Of a DNA stretch of 64,000 nucleotides, positions 23,274 through 33,149 are shown piece by piece. The translations under genes and the position numbers were made by a program. The notes under the pieces were generated by a model. It was not told the DNA's origin. It did no database searches and saw only the letters and a list, made by a program, of their open reading frames with translations. Origin of the DNA: Lentinus brumalis (Eukaryota; Basidiomycota; Agaricomycetes; Polyporales; Polyporaceae); NCBI GenBank assembly GCA_001792895.1, contig MARA01000065.1, positions 1 through 64,000 of the forward strand, given 5' to 3'. Numbering within the stretch: position 1 is the first letter of the stretch; the number at the start of each line of letters is the position of its first letter.

Positions 23274-24119
23274 TCAAGAACAACAGGAAGCGCAGGCCGC
23301 GTGGACACAAAGTAGTCCTCGTACGCAGTACTCCCTCGGATCCCACCTCTCCTCAAGCCGGACCACGAAGCGCTGCAGCAGCGCACACACGACCGTCCGG
23401 ATCTCCTGCAACGCAAATCCCCTGCCGACGCAATTCATCGGCCCATGCGAGAACGCCATAAACGCGACCTCGTTGTGCACGAACTCATAAGGCCCAGCGG
23501 AGGGCCTCGGTGGAGTGGCATCTTCGAGCCGGAGCTGCCCGGACGCGACGAGCCAGCGCTCGGGCCAGAACGCGTCCGGGAAGCTGAAGTTGCGCGGGTC
23601 GCGTTGGAGCGCGTAGGGCGGGACGACGAATGAGGTGCCGGACGGCAAGTGCCTGCCCGGGCGGGTCGTCAGCTGCATAACATGACACCGGTGAGGCGCC
23701 GCGGCAAGACCAAGACTCACAAAGACCCGATGTGCACCCCAGACGCATGAGCGGGGACCTTGCGCGGACTGCTGGTCATGACTGGCGGGAAGAGTCTCAG
23801 AGCCTCGCTGCTGCGCACGTCGCAGATTCATCAGTTTAGCACGAGAACGTAGAGCGTATGACCGGGCCGCTCACATCGCTGCGTGCAGATACGGCATGTC
23901 GCGGTGATGCTTGGTCTCCGCGGGGTCATCTCCGGCGGGATAGTACCGGTCGACCTCGGCCTGCAACGTTGCATACGTCTCCGGATGGGTCAGAAGAAGG
24001 AAGAACAGGCTCGTCAGGCAGCTTGAGGAGGTATCGGAGCCCGCCACAACAGCGAGAATCCCGTCATTTACCAAGTGCTGCAGCGGTGGCGAAGGTCTTT
24101 CAGGGATATCCTCTTCGTT
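23274..24119 (-). CDS. Cytochrome P450 (P450-3), C-terminal half
   Basis: Exons: 24,119-23,872 (NEEDIPERPSPPLQHLVNDG, I-helix AVVAGSDTSSS, THPETYATLQAEVDRYYPAG), then EALRLFPP (ExxR), then PSGTSFVVPPYALQRDPRNF, FWPERW and heme loop FSHGPMNCVGRGFA. The first exon starts directly after an AG acceptor at 24,121-24,120 in phase 0. In the sister genes it is preceded by an exon ending DLFHYL; here that exon lies 9 kb away at 33,150, on the other side of a transposon. The last ~20 codons are shifted after REYC: one frame stops at 23,274, and the family-like ending (YFVSTRP.LPVVLEKR) is in another frame, stopping near 23,264. Confidence 0.8.
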
Positions 24120-24129
24120 CTAAAAGCAC

Positions 24130-24132
24130 AGT
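24130..24132. repeat. Left target-site duplication (AGT) of the CACTA-like element
   Basis: AGT directly precedes CACTG at 24,133. The same AGT follows CAGTG at 33,110-33,112. Three-bp duplications are characteristic of CACTA-superfamily insertion. Confidence 0.75.
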
Positions 24133-24609
24133 CACTGAGCGACTACGAGTCCGTGACATTCAACCGGTGTATCACCAGGTCTGTTCCGGTGATAGGTACT
24201 GACAAACCAGGGAGCACTTACTAGTTCGCGCAGCGAGGCGCCGGCGAAAGTTCGGCCACTTTGCTCGGGATTCACAGGTGAGTTTTCAACCGGATTTTCT
24301 CTGCATTCACTAACATGGCCAGATCCGTGAATGAGTAGTAACTCACCAGAGAATCGTTGAAAGCTCCTTCAGGGAATCCACCAGACCGCGGGTGATTACT
24401 CCAGGAGAACGAAGTGAGATTGCGGGCTTAATCTGGAGAACATGGGGCGACATATCGATCAATTATATGGTGATATTCCTATCCCGACAGGGAATAGTAG
24501 ACCAAATACTGGATGCATTGTGATACGAAGAGTACAGGAGGATGGGCAGCAGGAAGCAGCATGAGGTACATATGTAGATTCCGAGTCGGCAGCATGGACG
24601 GTGAGCGCA

Positions 24610-26185
24610 CCTAGGGCAGGGGAGGACTAGGCCTCTCAGGTCGATACTTTGTACATGGGAAATAGGTCTGAGAGGACCCCTCCTCTGCGGACGTCTGCTT
24701 GTGCCTAAAAATAGATTCTTCGGCTCCGGGTGCCGGAGCCTCGTGGCTTGCCTTTTTCGACCACTCATCCTACGACCGCGCGGGCGTCTGAAGCTGTGTC
24801 CTATGCCGCATTTGTGTTTTATGCTCTGTAGCTCGTCTTGAAGTCGTTCAGTCAATTACAACTCACTTTTAATGCTTTTGGCTACGCTCGTACATGTGCA
24901 GGAATGTCTGCACGGACGTCCATACTGACCATACCTCCGGACAACTGTAGGGACATCAGACCGGACCTCCGGAGGGACCTCGGGCATCCAAATCCGTCCG
25001 GACCCTCTTGTGTTGACGCTCAAAATTCTCCTGTACACTGATATGTTTTTTGGGCTAAGTTCTGGTCTGAATGACTTATAATTTCGACCATGAGCTCATA
25101 GAAATGCCAGAATGATACTAGCAACAAAGGGTGGTGTACTACACACCAGAAAGTAAAAATACGAACCACTTCTATTCAGCCCAAGCGCTCTACTAAAAAG
25201 CCAGAACATATATCTACCTTGTTCTCATTGGTATGACCTCTGTTGTTGCTTCAGTGAAGTCCCAAGCAGTCTAGGTCTCATGCTGACTTGGTTTCTGCAT
25301 GCAGGAGGACAATGAAGGTGCACATATACAAGGTATGCGCTGAGTATGCACTTCAGTATACTCCACTATATGAACTCATAATGCATTCCTAGCAGAACAG
25401 GTACACAATGTCAAAAGACCCTAAAGAAGACTGTCAAAAACAACCTGTATCTCTACAACTGGTCTCCATAGCCCTGCCAAATATTTATGGGCACACAGCT
25501 ACAGCTCCCGAGGGTCTGAAGGGTATGTCAGAAATTTAAAACATTCAGTAGGATTGATATCCGAGCTTTGATTGGCTGCTGACAGCAGGTACCCGCACCC
25601 GGACGAGGCGGCGCGAACCCCGACAAGAATCCAAATCGGGGATGCTTCCCGGACCTGTGTAGCGCCGTGAACTCCAGGAACAGGCAAGCGGACGTGCGAC
25701 CAGACGTCCGTAGCGGACATGCGACCAGACGTCCGTAGCGGACATGCGACCAGACGTCCGTAGCGGATGTCTGAGCAGCCATCGGTACGGACGTCCGAGT
25801 TTCCAGGCTACTTACCTAATGATCCTGAAAGTTGTTTGAAGTCACTTTCTGGATCGTGGCCATAATTTCACGCTATCAGGCAAGTAAATCGGCTTCTGGC
25901 ATCACTCAAACGCTTGCTAATGGTCTACAGAGTGTGCGTAATATACATGACAACGAGACACCACAACGCGCGGGGCAGGGAGGCAGCGGGGGTGGAGGGC
26001 GAGCGGCGGCGCGGAGACGATGGCGCCCATCCCGAAGGCAGCGAACAGCCCAGAATTGGCGATGGCGCCCAGGCCATATTTGGATTTGGGTGCGAGAAGT
26101 CCATGCGGAGAGGGGTCCTCTCAGGGGGATTTCCCATGCACAAGGAATCCACCTGAGAGGTGCTCTGATCCCCTGCCTGGGGTGG
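24610..26185. repeat. Inverted repeat pair (~90 bp arms) in the transposon left arm
   Basis: The plus strand at 24,610-24,700 and the minus strand at 26,185-26,095 share GGCAGGGGA, CCTCTCAGGT, TGCATGGGAAAT or TACATGGGAAAT, and CTGAGAGGACCCCTC. The arms face each other across about 1.4 kb. This could be a smaller nested element or a duplicated regulatory segment. Confidence 0.55.
25688..25764. repeat. Three tandem 25-bp units
   Basis: Three near-identical copies of a 25-bp unit that begins GCGGACATGCGACC and ends AGACGTCCGTA. A fourth, decayed copy follows. They lie inside the transposon left arm. Confidence 0.85.
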
Positions 26186-26213
26186 GTGAGCGTGGGCAGC
26201 GCGCTGATGGGCG

Positions 26214-27108
26214 CTAAGCCACGGTACCCGCGCCTGCAGCACCGTCATCATCGTCCCGACGCCCACTACTGCCAGCCCCTCGGGTGTTCTCCTTGTCCGC
26301 CCAGGCACCTCGCTTCTTGATGTACCCCTGCTTGTAAGCGTGCTTCCGTTTGTTGGACATGTACTGCCGTGCGATGGCCGCTGAAGCCCAGTTGTTCGTG
26401 TAACGCCGCAAGATTGGATGGGCAGACCGGGCCTGAGGACCACCGGGGAGTTGCAGATGAGCTGGAGTATTGGACAGGGAGCAACAGGGAGGTACGTACC
26501 GCACGGAACATCGTGGCCAGTCGGTCTGTATCTTGACGGCGGAAATCCTCGGTCCAGTCAAGCTGCGCACGGACAACAAGGGAGCGAATAGTACGCTGGA
26601 AGTCGTATGCAACGGTGAGTAGTGGCTAAGATCACATTCATATTGCAACTTACCTGAACCTCTGCATATTCTGCGCGCGTCAGCTGCATGGCCTCCTGGA
26701 TCGACCATCCTGTTCCCGTTGGCCGGTCAATCTGTGGCAGGTTGACATTCCCAGCAGCAACACCTGCGCCACCAACAGGCTGAACTTGAGGCTGGGGAGC
26801 GTTCTGGAGCTGCTGCTGAAGGCCGGCATTCGCAGCCAGTGCAGCGGCGGCAGCTTCTTGGGCCGAGGTGGCATCAGTATGGGCCACGGTGAGCGCCTGG
26901 TGGGCTGCCTCAAGCTTGCTGGCCGCGGCGACCTGGGCTGCATGATGTCCTGTGAGTGCACGCGTGTTTTTGAGAGCCCGATGAACTTACCTTGTTGCGC
27001 AGCTGCGACCTCTGCCCGCAGAGTGGTCACAAGATCTTCGAGCTGAGCTTTGGTGAACTTCTGGCAGTGGTTATCGGGCAATATCAGCCAATCATCGAAG
27101 GCAATCAT
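26214..27108 (-). CDS. Transposon-encoded coiled-coil protein, 242 aa, unknown function
   Basis: Four exons with consensus splice sites sum to exactly 243 codons: 27,108-26,991; 26,949-26,654; 26,595-26,500; 26,432-26,214. It begins MIAFDDWLILPDNHCQKF. An Ala/Gln-rich heptad-like region (LVTTLRAEVAAAQQ, then SKLEAAHQALTVAHTDATSA) is followed by a proline/glutamine linker, then RPTGTGWSIQEAMQLTRAEY, VRAQLDWTEDFRRQDTDRL and a basic stretch ARQYMSNKRKHAYKQGYIKK with an acidic tail RRDDDDG. It is transcribed divergently from the transposase across a 368-nt region, with TATATAAG at 27,295-27,288. By analogy with TnpA-type partners of CACTA elements it could bind the element ends; that is inference and I recognise no domain. 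Confidence 0.75.
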
Positions 27109-27476
27109 GATGGGTACGTACAGGCATCTTGATGACTGCTGAATGGGGATAATGCGTTGACGTGGACTGTTTCAGGGAATGTGGTTCGAGCCGAGAGCAG
27201 CAGCGAAGTGAGATCGAACGAAGGGATGGACGGTCAACGTCCGGGTTTGAAGGCGAAAATGGAGCGGGATCCCTCCCATCTCGAGGTCTTATATAGGTGC
27301 GAGTTTGTTTTGGTTTGTTTCTGCCTTATCGTCAGCCACCATCGGGCTACGAAGCGCTGGGGTTCCGCACGCTCACAAGTCCCTCAGGTCTCTATGTCTG
27401 CTCCTTAAGCCATATTGGTCCTGCTGCTACGCCGTCATAACCTGTCCTTGTATTTCTATCCGCTACAACAATCACT
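27109..27476. promoter_or_regulatory. Divergent promoter between the transposon genes
   Basis: The minus strand carries TATATAAG at 27,295-27,288, about 180 nt before ATG 27,108. The transposase ATG lies at 27,477 on the other strand. The region sits between two head-to-head genes of one element, so it may drive both. No plus-strand TATA box was identified. Confidence 0.5.
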
Positions 27477-30400
27477 ATGGCTTCCAGAAGACCACGGACT
27501 GCAGGCACTCGAGTGACTTGCCCCTGTTGTCAGCGTTCCCTCCACCCTCACACGGTCAACAATCATCTTCGCGGAGCTGTTCCAGTGCTGTATCGAGCCT
27601 CTCAGCAGGCCAATGCACAGGAGGGAGAGGAAGAGTGGTCCATCCTCGCAGATGCACGGCCGGTCAAGAGGTTCCGCGGTCCCGATCAAGCACGAGCGCG
27701 GGCAGGGGAGAGACATGAGGATACCTCGGAAAATGGTACGTCTTTATGTCACGCTTGCTGCTCTTATAACTTTACTTACAGTGCATCCTGGCTGCAGATA
27801 TTCTTCCCAGAGAGCCGGAGCCCCCGTTCGCCGGCATCGACGATGGGCTAGAGCCCGTCCCTTCCCCTGCCGCACTCCCACCAGATCTTCCCGAGGAGGA
27901 TGAGCGCGAGCGACCACTCGACCAAGGCCAGGATGCAGATGAGGCCCATGTGGCTGCAGAGAACCTCGCGGAGCACGCTGCAAACCATATCCAAGAAACG
28001 TCTTGGGCCGGCCGAACGCGCTATCAGCAGGCCACGGTTCAAGATGCTCCCGAGGATGACGAGGACACGGGGCCTGATCACGGATTGCCGGAGGATGCAG
28101 CTGCGTGGAACCACCTATTCGAGGAGGAGGAAGTAGCTGGAGGGGATGAGTATGTTGCGATCTCCGTCTGGGATGAGCTTGCGGAGTCGTTCATAAGGGA
28201 AGGTTTAATATCGGGTGCGTCCGACAATTTGTGATGACATTGATAGCTTGCTAACATCCCCTCCAGGCGAGGACTTAACTGAAGATGACATGAAGACTCT
28301 CCGTCCCTTCGCCCTCAAGGTGGACGAGCACATGTCAGGGCAGACGTTCGAGAAACTCGCGTTCGCATTCCCCGATTCACGGCTGTCTACATGGAAGACG
28401 ATACAGTCCCGTGTTGCTCGGCTCTCAGGTTTCGAACCTCAGCTGTATGACTGCTGCGTCGACTCGTGTTGCGCTTTCACGGGCCCTCACGCTGCGAAGG
28501 CTGAGTGTCCATATTGCCATGCTCTTCGGTACAACGCTCAGGGAAAGCCGCGGAAGGTCTTCGTGTACCTCCCGGTGACACCACGGCTCAAGGTGTTCCT
28601 CGCGAACGAGAAGACCGCTCGGGCAATGCTCTATCGTGCGAAGGAACATGTTCACAAACCTGGCACCATCACAGATGTCATGGACTCCCGCTCGTACCGC
28701 AACCTGCTCACCAAGAAGGTCGTCGTGGATGGCCAAGAGCTGGAGCACAAGTACTTCGAGGACGACCGCGATGTAGCACTCGGACTCTCGACTGATGGGT
28801 TCGCGCCTTTCAAGCGTCGCACGAAGACCGCATGGCCCCTCATCTTGTTCAATTACAACCTGCCCCCCGATGTACGCAACCATCTCGAGCACATCCTCGG
28901 CCTCGGGGTCATCCCCGGCCCCAAGAAGCCAGTCGACTTCGACTCCTTCCTGTGGCCATTCGTGCAAGAGATGCTCCATCTGGCAGTCGGAGTCCATGCT
29001 TTCGACGCTGTCACAGACTCCTTCTTTGCGCTCCGCGCCCATCTCATCCGTGTATTCGGTGACATCCCTGCGATCTCCATGGTCATGCGTATGAAGGGGC
29101 ACAACGGCGTGTGTCCCTGCCGCATGTGCAGCATTGCGGCGGTGCGCATTCCCGACGCGCGCGCAACCACTCACTATGTCCCTCTCAACCGTTCCAATCA
29201 CCCCGACGTTCTCAGTGACCCCGAGGCTGTACGCATCTATGACCCCGCGGCCCTTCCTCGACGCTCTCACGATGAGTTTATGGCCCAAGCCCGAGAGGTG
29301 CAATACGCATCCTCCGGCGCTGAGTCCGATCGCCTTGCAAAGAAGTATGGCATCAAGGGTGTTCCTGTCCTCAGCGCCCTCTCATCCCTCTCCTTTCCCG
29401 ACTCGTTTCCCTACGACTTCATGCACCTTATCTGGGAGAACGTCGTGAAGAACCTCATGCAGTTGTGGGCAGGCACATACAAGGATCTAGACCAGGGTTC
29501 GCAGCAATATCAGCTCCGCATGTCAGTGTGGGAGGAAGTCGGTAAGGCTGGTGCAGACGCTGGAGGTACAATCCCGTACGTCTTCGGTCCACGTCCGCCC
29601 AATGTGGCAAGCGACAAGATTTCCTGGACTGCCGACACCCGTGCGTTCTGGTTCCAGTACATTGCGCCCGTTCTACTCCGTGGCCGCTTCGTACAGAACA
29701 AGTACTACGATCATCTCGTTCATCTCGTACGCCTCGTCAACATGTGCCTCCAGTTCGAAATCACAGAAGCGCAGGTCGAAGAGGTCCGTCAGGGCTTCAT
29801 TGAATGGGTCAAGAAGTACGAAGAGTGAGTCTCGGTTCAGGTGCCTGTCACTTTCATGCTCTAACCACCTTTGCATGCCAGCTTCTACTACCAGCACGAT
29901 CCCAGTCGCCTCTCAGCATGTCCTCTCACCATCCACGCTCTACTCCACATCGCCGACTCGATCATTGAGACTGGGCCTGTATGGACCGCCTGGGCATTTC
30001 CGATGGAACGATACTGTGGGTTGCTTGGGCCCGCCATCCGGAGTCGACGATTTCCCTATGCCAGCCTTAACCGATATGTGCTCGACAAAGCCCGCTTAAC
30101 GCATATCAAAGTCATCTACGGTGTTCATGATGCACTCTCACTACGCGCGCCCCGACGAGACACATCGGTGTCTATTCCAGGCTGTAAGCCCCAACGCCTA
30201 CCTTCTCTTCTGCAGCGTGAGTGTACTGAATTGTTCGTGCAACTAGATGATACATTCGTCCTCATGCCACGTCGTGGCTCCCTCTCCATCGACCGGACCC
30301 TCATGGACAAGATCATCTCTTGTCTCACTCTGCGCTTCACCGCCACACCTAACGAGGTCCGTGCAGCCCTTCCTACTAGCGTCGAGCAATGGGCCAAGCT

Positions 30401-30898
30401 CCGCATCCTTCCGGAAGGCGACACCATACGAGCGGCGGAGATGGAGACTCCGGGTGAGGATACACGGGATGCGACCTTTGTCCGGGTACGTTCACTTTTT
30501 GTCGCCTTCTCCTCCCCCTTCTGACTCTTCCTTGACGCACATAGTATGAGTTACTTGTTGACAAGAACGCTCGGTACCGAAACCGACCAACAATCATGGA
30601 ACCGCACAACTTCTACGGCCAGCTATTGCGCATTCTCGTCGTAGATGTCAAGCCCATACCAACTGCAGTCCCGCCCAAGACCACAACCTCGAAGCTCGTC
30701 CTAGGTGTCATCCACACCTGCGTCATCCAAAGCGACCACCGTGTCCTCGACATGCATTACTACAAGAACCATGGGCGCACAGAGGTCGTCGAGATAACCA
30801 CTATTCAGTGCGTTGTCGGTCGTTTGAAGGACCGCGGTCAGTATGCAATTATTGATCGCAGCGGCCCTTTGGCTCGTGCCGAGTTCCTGGAAGAATAG
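27477..30898 (+). CDS. Tnp2-like (Plavaka) transposase, 1,063 aa, intact
   Basis: Catalyses excision and insertion of the surrounding element, acting in the nucleus. Five exons (27,477-27,735; 27,798-28,214; 28,267-29,824; 29,882-30,485; 30,545-30,898) sum to 1,064 codons with no break. The N-terminus has a zinc-knuckle-like VTCPCCQRSLHPHTVNNHLR, typical of Agaricomycete Plavaka proteins, then an acidic region. The core shows ECPYCHALRY, LGLSTDGFAPFKR (the DG..PF acidic motif), HLEHILGLGVIPGPKKPVDF, GHNGVCPCRMC (zinc-binding type), FPYDFMHLIWENV (D..H motif) and AFPMERYCGLLG (ER..G motif). The C-terminus includes HNFYGQLLRILVVDV and QCVVGRLKDRGQYAIIDR. An intact frame alongside intact ends suggests recent activity. 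Confidence 0.9.
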
Positions 30899-31393
30899 GT
30901 GTGTGGTTTGTGTTTCGCAAGGGCGTCCTCGAGCTCACAAGTCATGACTTTGATAGCAGACTCAGACATCATCAATCGGAGCACATCGACCGCGCAGCAC
31001 ACTTGTTATACTATTAGTAACCCTTTGACATATCTCATAATCGATGTCTGCGTATATTATGCACTCTGTCGTGGTTCAGCTCGCCGCACTGCGTCGGTGC
31101 AGCGCGGCTCGAACATGCTTCAAGTTGGGCGGCTCAGACATCCCAAATGGGCAACTCTAGCGCCCATGACACTTGAAAAGATAGTATGCAGCCCTTGCGA
31201 AACTATTACAGGGCGGTACACAATATCTTATACATGTGTTCTATGTACTAATGACTACTATCTCTGATAGTCTAGCGACCTTAGCGGTTTAAGCTGCACT
31301 TATAAGAGCCCGGTAAGTACGCACTGCTGAGCGCTTATTCTGCCCATTTTGGCCAGTACCCGCCGTTGCCATCCTTTCCTCTTACCCACCACC
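30899..31393. other. Non-coding spacer between transposase and third gene
   Basis: Holds the transposase 3' flank and the presumed promoter of the downstream gene (CTTATAAG at 31,297-31,304, about 90 nt before ATG 31,394). Nothing else seen. Confidence 0.5.
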
Positions 31394-32769
31394 ATGTCGA
31401 CCATGGAATCCCCGCCTGCCCTTGTCAACGCTCTTTACAACATGTCTAAGAACACCTCGCTGCTGGCCAGCCAACTCTCCACTACCACTACCTCCCTTGA
31501 AGGCTACCTCGAGGCCGCCGCTGAATTCAAGAAGAATGCGGACAAGGTTCATGCAATGTTCAGAGCCGCCATCCAGTTGGCTCGCAACGCACGCCAAGAT
31601 GTGAAGCTGGAGGACGCAGATCAAGAGAAGGAGGAGGATGAGGGGAACAAGGGCGAGCAGGAGTAGTGACTTGCAAGTCCCGGCTCGGCCTGAAGCCCGG
31701 GGCTTTGGCCCGGCTTCAGACGGCCGGGGCTTGGTCGAACCTCAGGCCGGGCCCCCAGGACGGCTGAGGCCAAGCCCGGGGCTTGGCCCGGCCTGGGCCG
31801 CGGCTTTGGTCTGACTGAGAAGTCACCTCGGAACATGCGAACCGAGGGCTTTCAAGGGGTCTACCGTGTTTTAGTCAGGCTATATGAGGTCGAGTATGCA
31901 TTACTCACCATTTACAGGGACCCTAGGAGCATTTCAGCGATCAGATACATGAGTCTGAGTGAGTGAAATGCTCTAGTATTCACTGAAAGCAGCAGACAGC
32001 AGCGTAACCGCAAGATATGGTTAGTGAGTCGTTAACCACCGCGTATTCATGCATTCCTGACGCACCTTGACAGCAATACCGGACCCTGCATGGCATGGAT
32101 ATGCAGAGCGTCAAAGCCCCGGCCTGACGGCTTGGCTCGGGCTTGACATTTCTTCGAGCCGAGCCGTCAGGCCGTCAGAAGCCGTCTCCAAGGCCTGGCT
32201 CGTCCCGGCCTGCGTGAGGGCCCGGCCTCACGGCTTGACGGCCTGAGGCCGGGACTTGCAAGTCACTAAGCAGGAGGCTGGTACGTATCCGATCCTTGGC
32301 ACCTCCCCAACCTCTCAACCTCTCATTTGCCACAGGTCCCCCAAAGCGGAAGCTTGTCTGCTGGTCGGAGCGTGTGGCATACGACGTCGAGGTACGCCTT
32401 CAGACCGGAATCATCCCGTCCCTCCACCAAGGCTTCCGCGCATACCTGGAGAACGAGCTCATTCCTGAGCTCGAAGACCGAGTACTCATGAAACTCGAGC
32501 AACGGGTCCGGGCGAAGGACAGTCTCTCGGACATGGGCGGCGTGCAGGATCTCCCTCCATACGATGCACTCTCCACCTCTCCCGGTTCGATGCTTGCATT
32601 GCAGGAGGCCGCCAGTTCGATCTCGGGATGCAAGCGGAGCAGCGACTCTACTACAACTGAGCCTGGGGATCGTCCGGGTGTGTTCTCATTATCTTTCATA
32701 TGCGATGCAATGCTTACTATTAGCGTTATGGCCCTTCCACTCGCAGGGAAACGGGAGCGGCTCTCCTAA
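31394..32769 (+). pseudogene. Third transposon gene, disrupted by a nested MITE
   Basis: Starts MSTMESPPALVNALYNMSKN, continues with a helical segment (LEGYLEAAAEFKKNADKV) and an acidic DADQEKEEDEGNKG. It stops at 31,666 because the TAG is the first three bases of the nested 605-bp element. Beyond the element the coding sequence resumes: four bases (GCTG), a donor GTACGT at 32,281, then exons 32,336-32,677 (PPKRKLVCWSERVAYDVEVR, LHQGFRAYLENELIPELEDR) and 32,747-32,769 (KRERLS). Omitting the element and one copy of its target duplication gives 213 codons in one frame, so the element entered an intact gene four bases before the exon end. The current product would be about 90 aa. No family recognised; the size and helical content suggest a small DNA- or protein-binding accessory factor. 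Confidence 0.7.
31664..32268. mobile_element. hAT-like MITE, 605 bp, with 8-bp target duplication
   Basis: The terminal inverted repeats read TAGTGACTTGCAAGTCCCGG at both ends (right end inverted), a perfect match of at least 20 bp. The flanking 8 bp AGCAGGAG is repeated exactly at 31,656-31,663 and 32,269-32,276. TIRs starting TAG and an 8-bp duplication fit the hAT superfamily. The interior is GC-rich near both ends (GGCCCGG words) with an A/T-rich middle and no coding capacity, so it is non-autonomous. Confidence 0.88.
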
Positions 32770-33109
32770 GCAGCGGAAACAGCGGGCGTTGTAGTTTGTC
32801 TATGTGTATGCAGCATCCCATGAATGTATTCACAACTGGAACCTATACACGTATATGGAGCGCTCTCAACATTGCAGGAGCACTGAGTAGTGATATAACC
32901 TCGTATATGGGTAAGTCTAAACTGGTGAAAATGGGCGCGCAAGACTAGAGTTGCGCCGTTCGCATAACCCCCTGCAAATACGGTGATATTGCGTGGCACC
33001 GCATTCACTACCACGATCACCCATCACCACTTATTCACTGCTTCTGCCAGTGAACACGACTTTTCACCGTGCAACTGCGGCCCTCTCCCGGGTTTCCGGT
33101 CACGCAGTG
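32770..33109. other. Right end of the transposon, non-coding
   Basis: Contains GGTGATAT at 32,981 and GATCACCCATCACC at 33,017, resembling words in the left arm, and ends GGTCACGCAGTG. Confidence 0.5.
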
Positions 33110-33112
33110 AGT
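33110..33112. repeat. Right target-site duplication (AGT) of the CACTA-like element
   Basis: AGT immediately after CAGTG (33,105-33,109), identical to the AGT before the left end. Confidence 0.75.
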
Positions 33113-33149
33113 GTGTTCACGATGGAGCGTGGAGGACGAGTCTACGTAC

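Larger units (their letters stand above)
24133..26213. other. Left arm of the transposon, non-coding
   Basis: About 2 kb without a supported gene. Subterminal words recur (TCAACCGG at 24,160 and 24,278; GGTGATA at 24,191). Blocks at 24,610-24,700 and 26,095-26,185 are inverted copies of each other, and 25-bp tandem repeats lie at 25,688-25,764. Words related to CGGACGTCC are scattered from 24,700 to 25,800. Such subterminal repeats are where CACTA transposases usually bind; that function is inferred. Confidence 0.5.
24133..33109 (+). mobile_element. Plavaka-type CACTA-like DNA transposon, 8,977 bp, likely autonomous
   Basis: Ends are CACTGAGCGACTACGAGTCC (left) and, inverted at the right, CACTGCGTGACCGGAAACCC; the first five bases agree and about 15 of the first 24 match. 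A 3-bp duplication AGT flanks both ends. It carries a tnp2-type transposase (27,477-30,898), a divergent coiled-coil protein gene (27,108-26,214) and a third gene (31,394-32,769). It lies wholly inside one intron of the minus-strand P450-3: removing it plus one AGT leaves a 50-nt intron (33,149 down to 33,110 joined to 24,129 down to 24,120), the normal size in this gene family. A hAT-like MITE is nested at 31,664-32,268. The imperfect inverted repeats are short for the superfamily but acceptable. Confidence 0.8.

Noticed and set aside
28425..29303. Minus-strand open frame of 292 codons
   Set aside because: Antisense shadow of the transposase's GC-biased codons.
31394..31666. Possible DASH kinetochore subunit (small helical protein)
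   Set aside because: Size and helical pattern are only vaguely similar; location inside the transposon and resumption beyond the MITE fit an element gene better.
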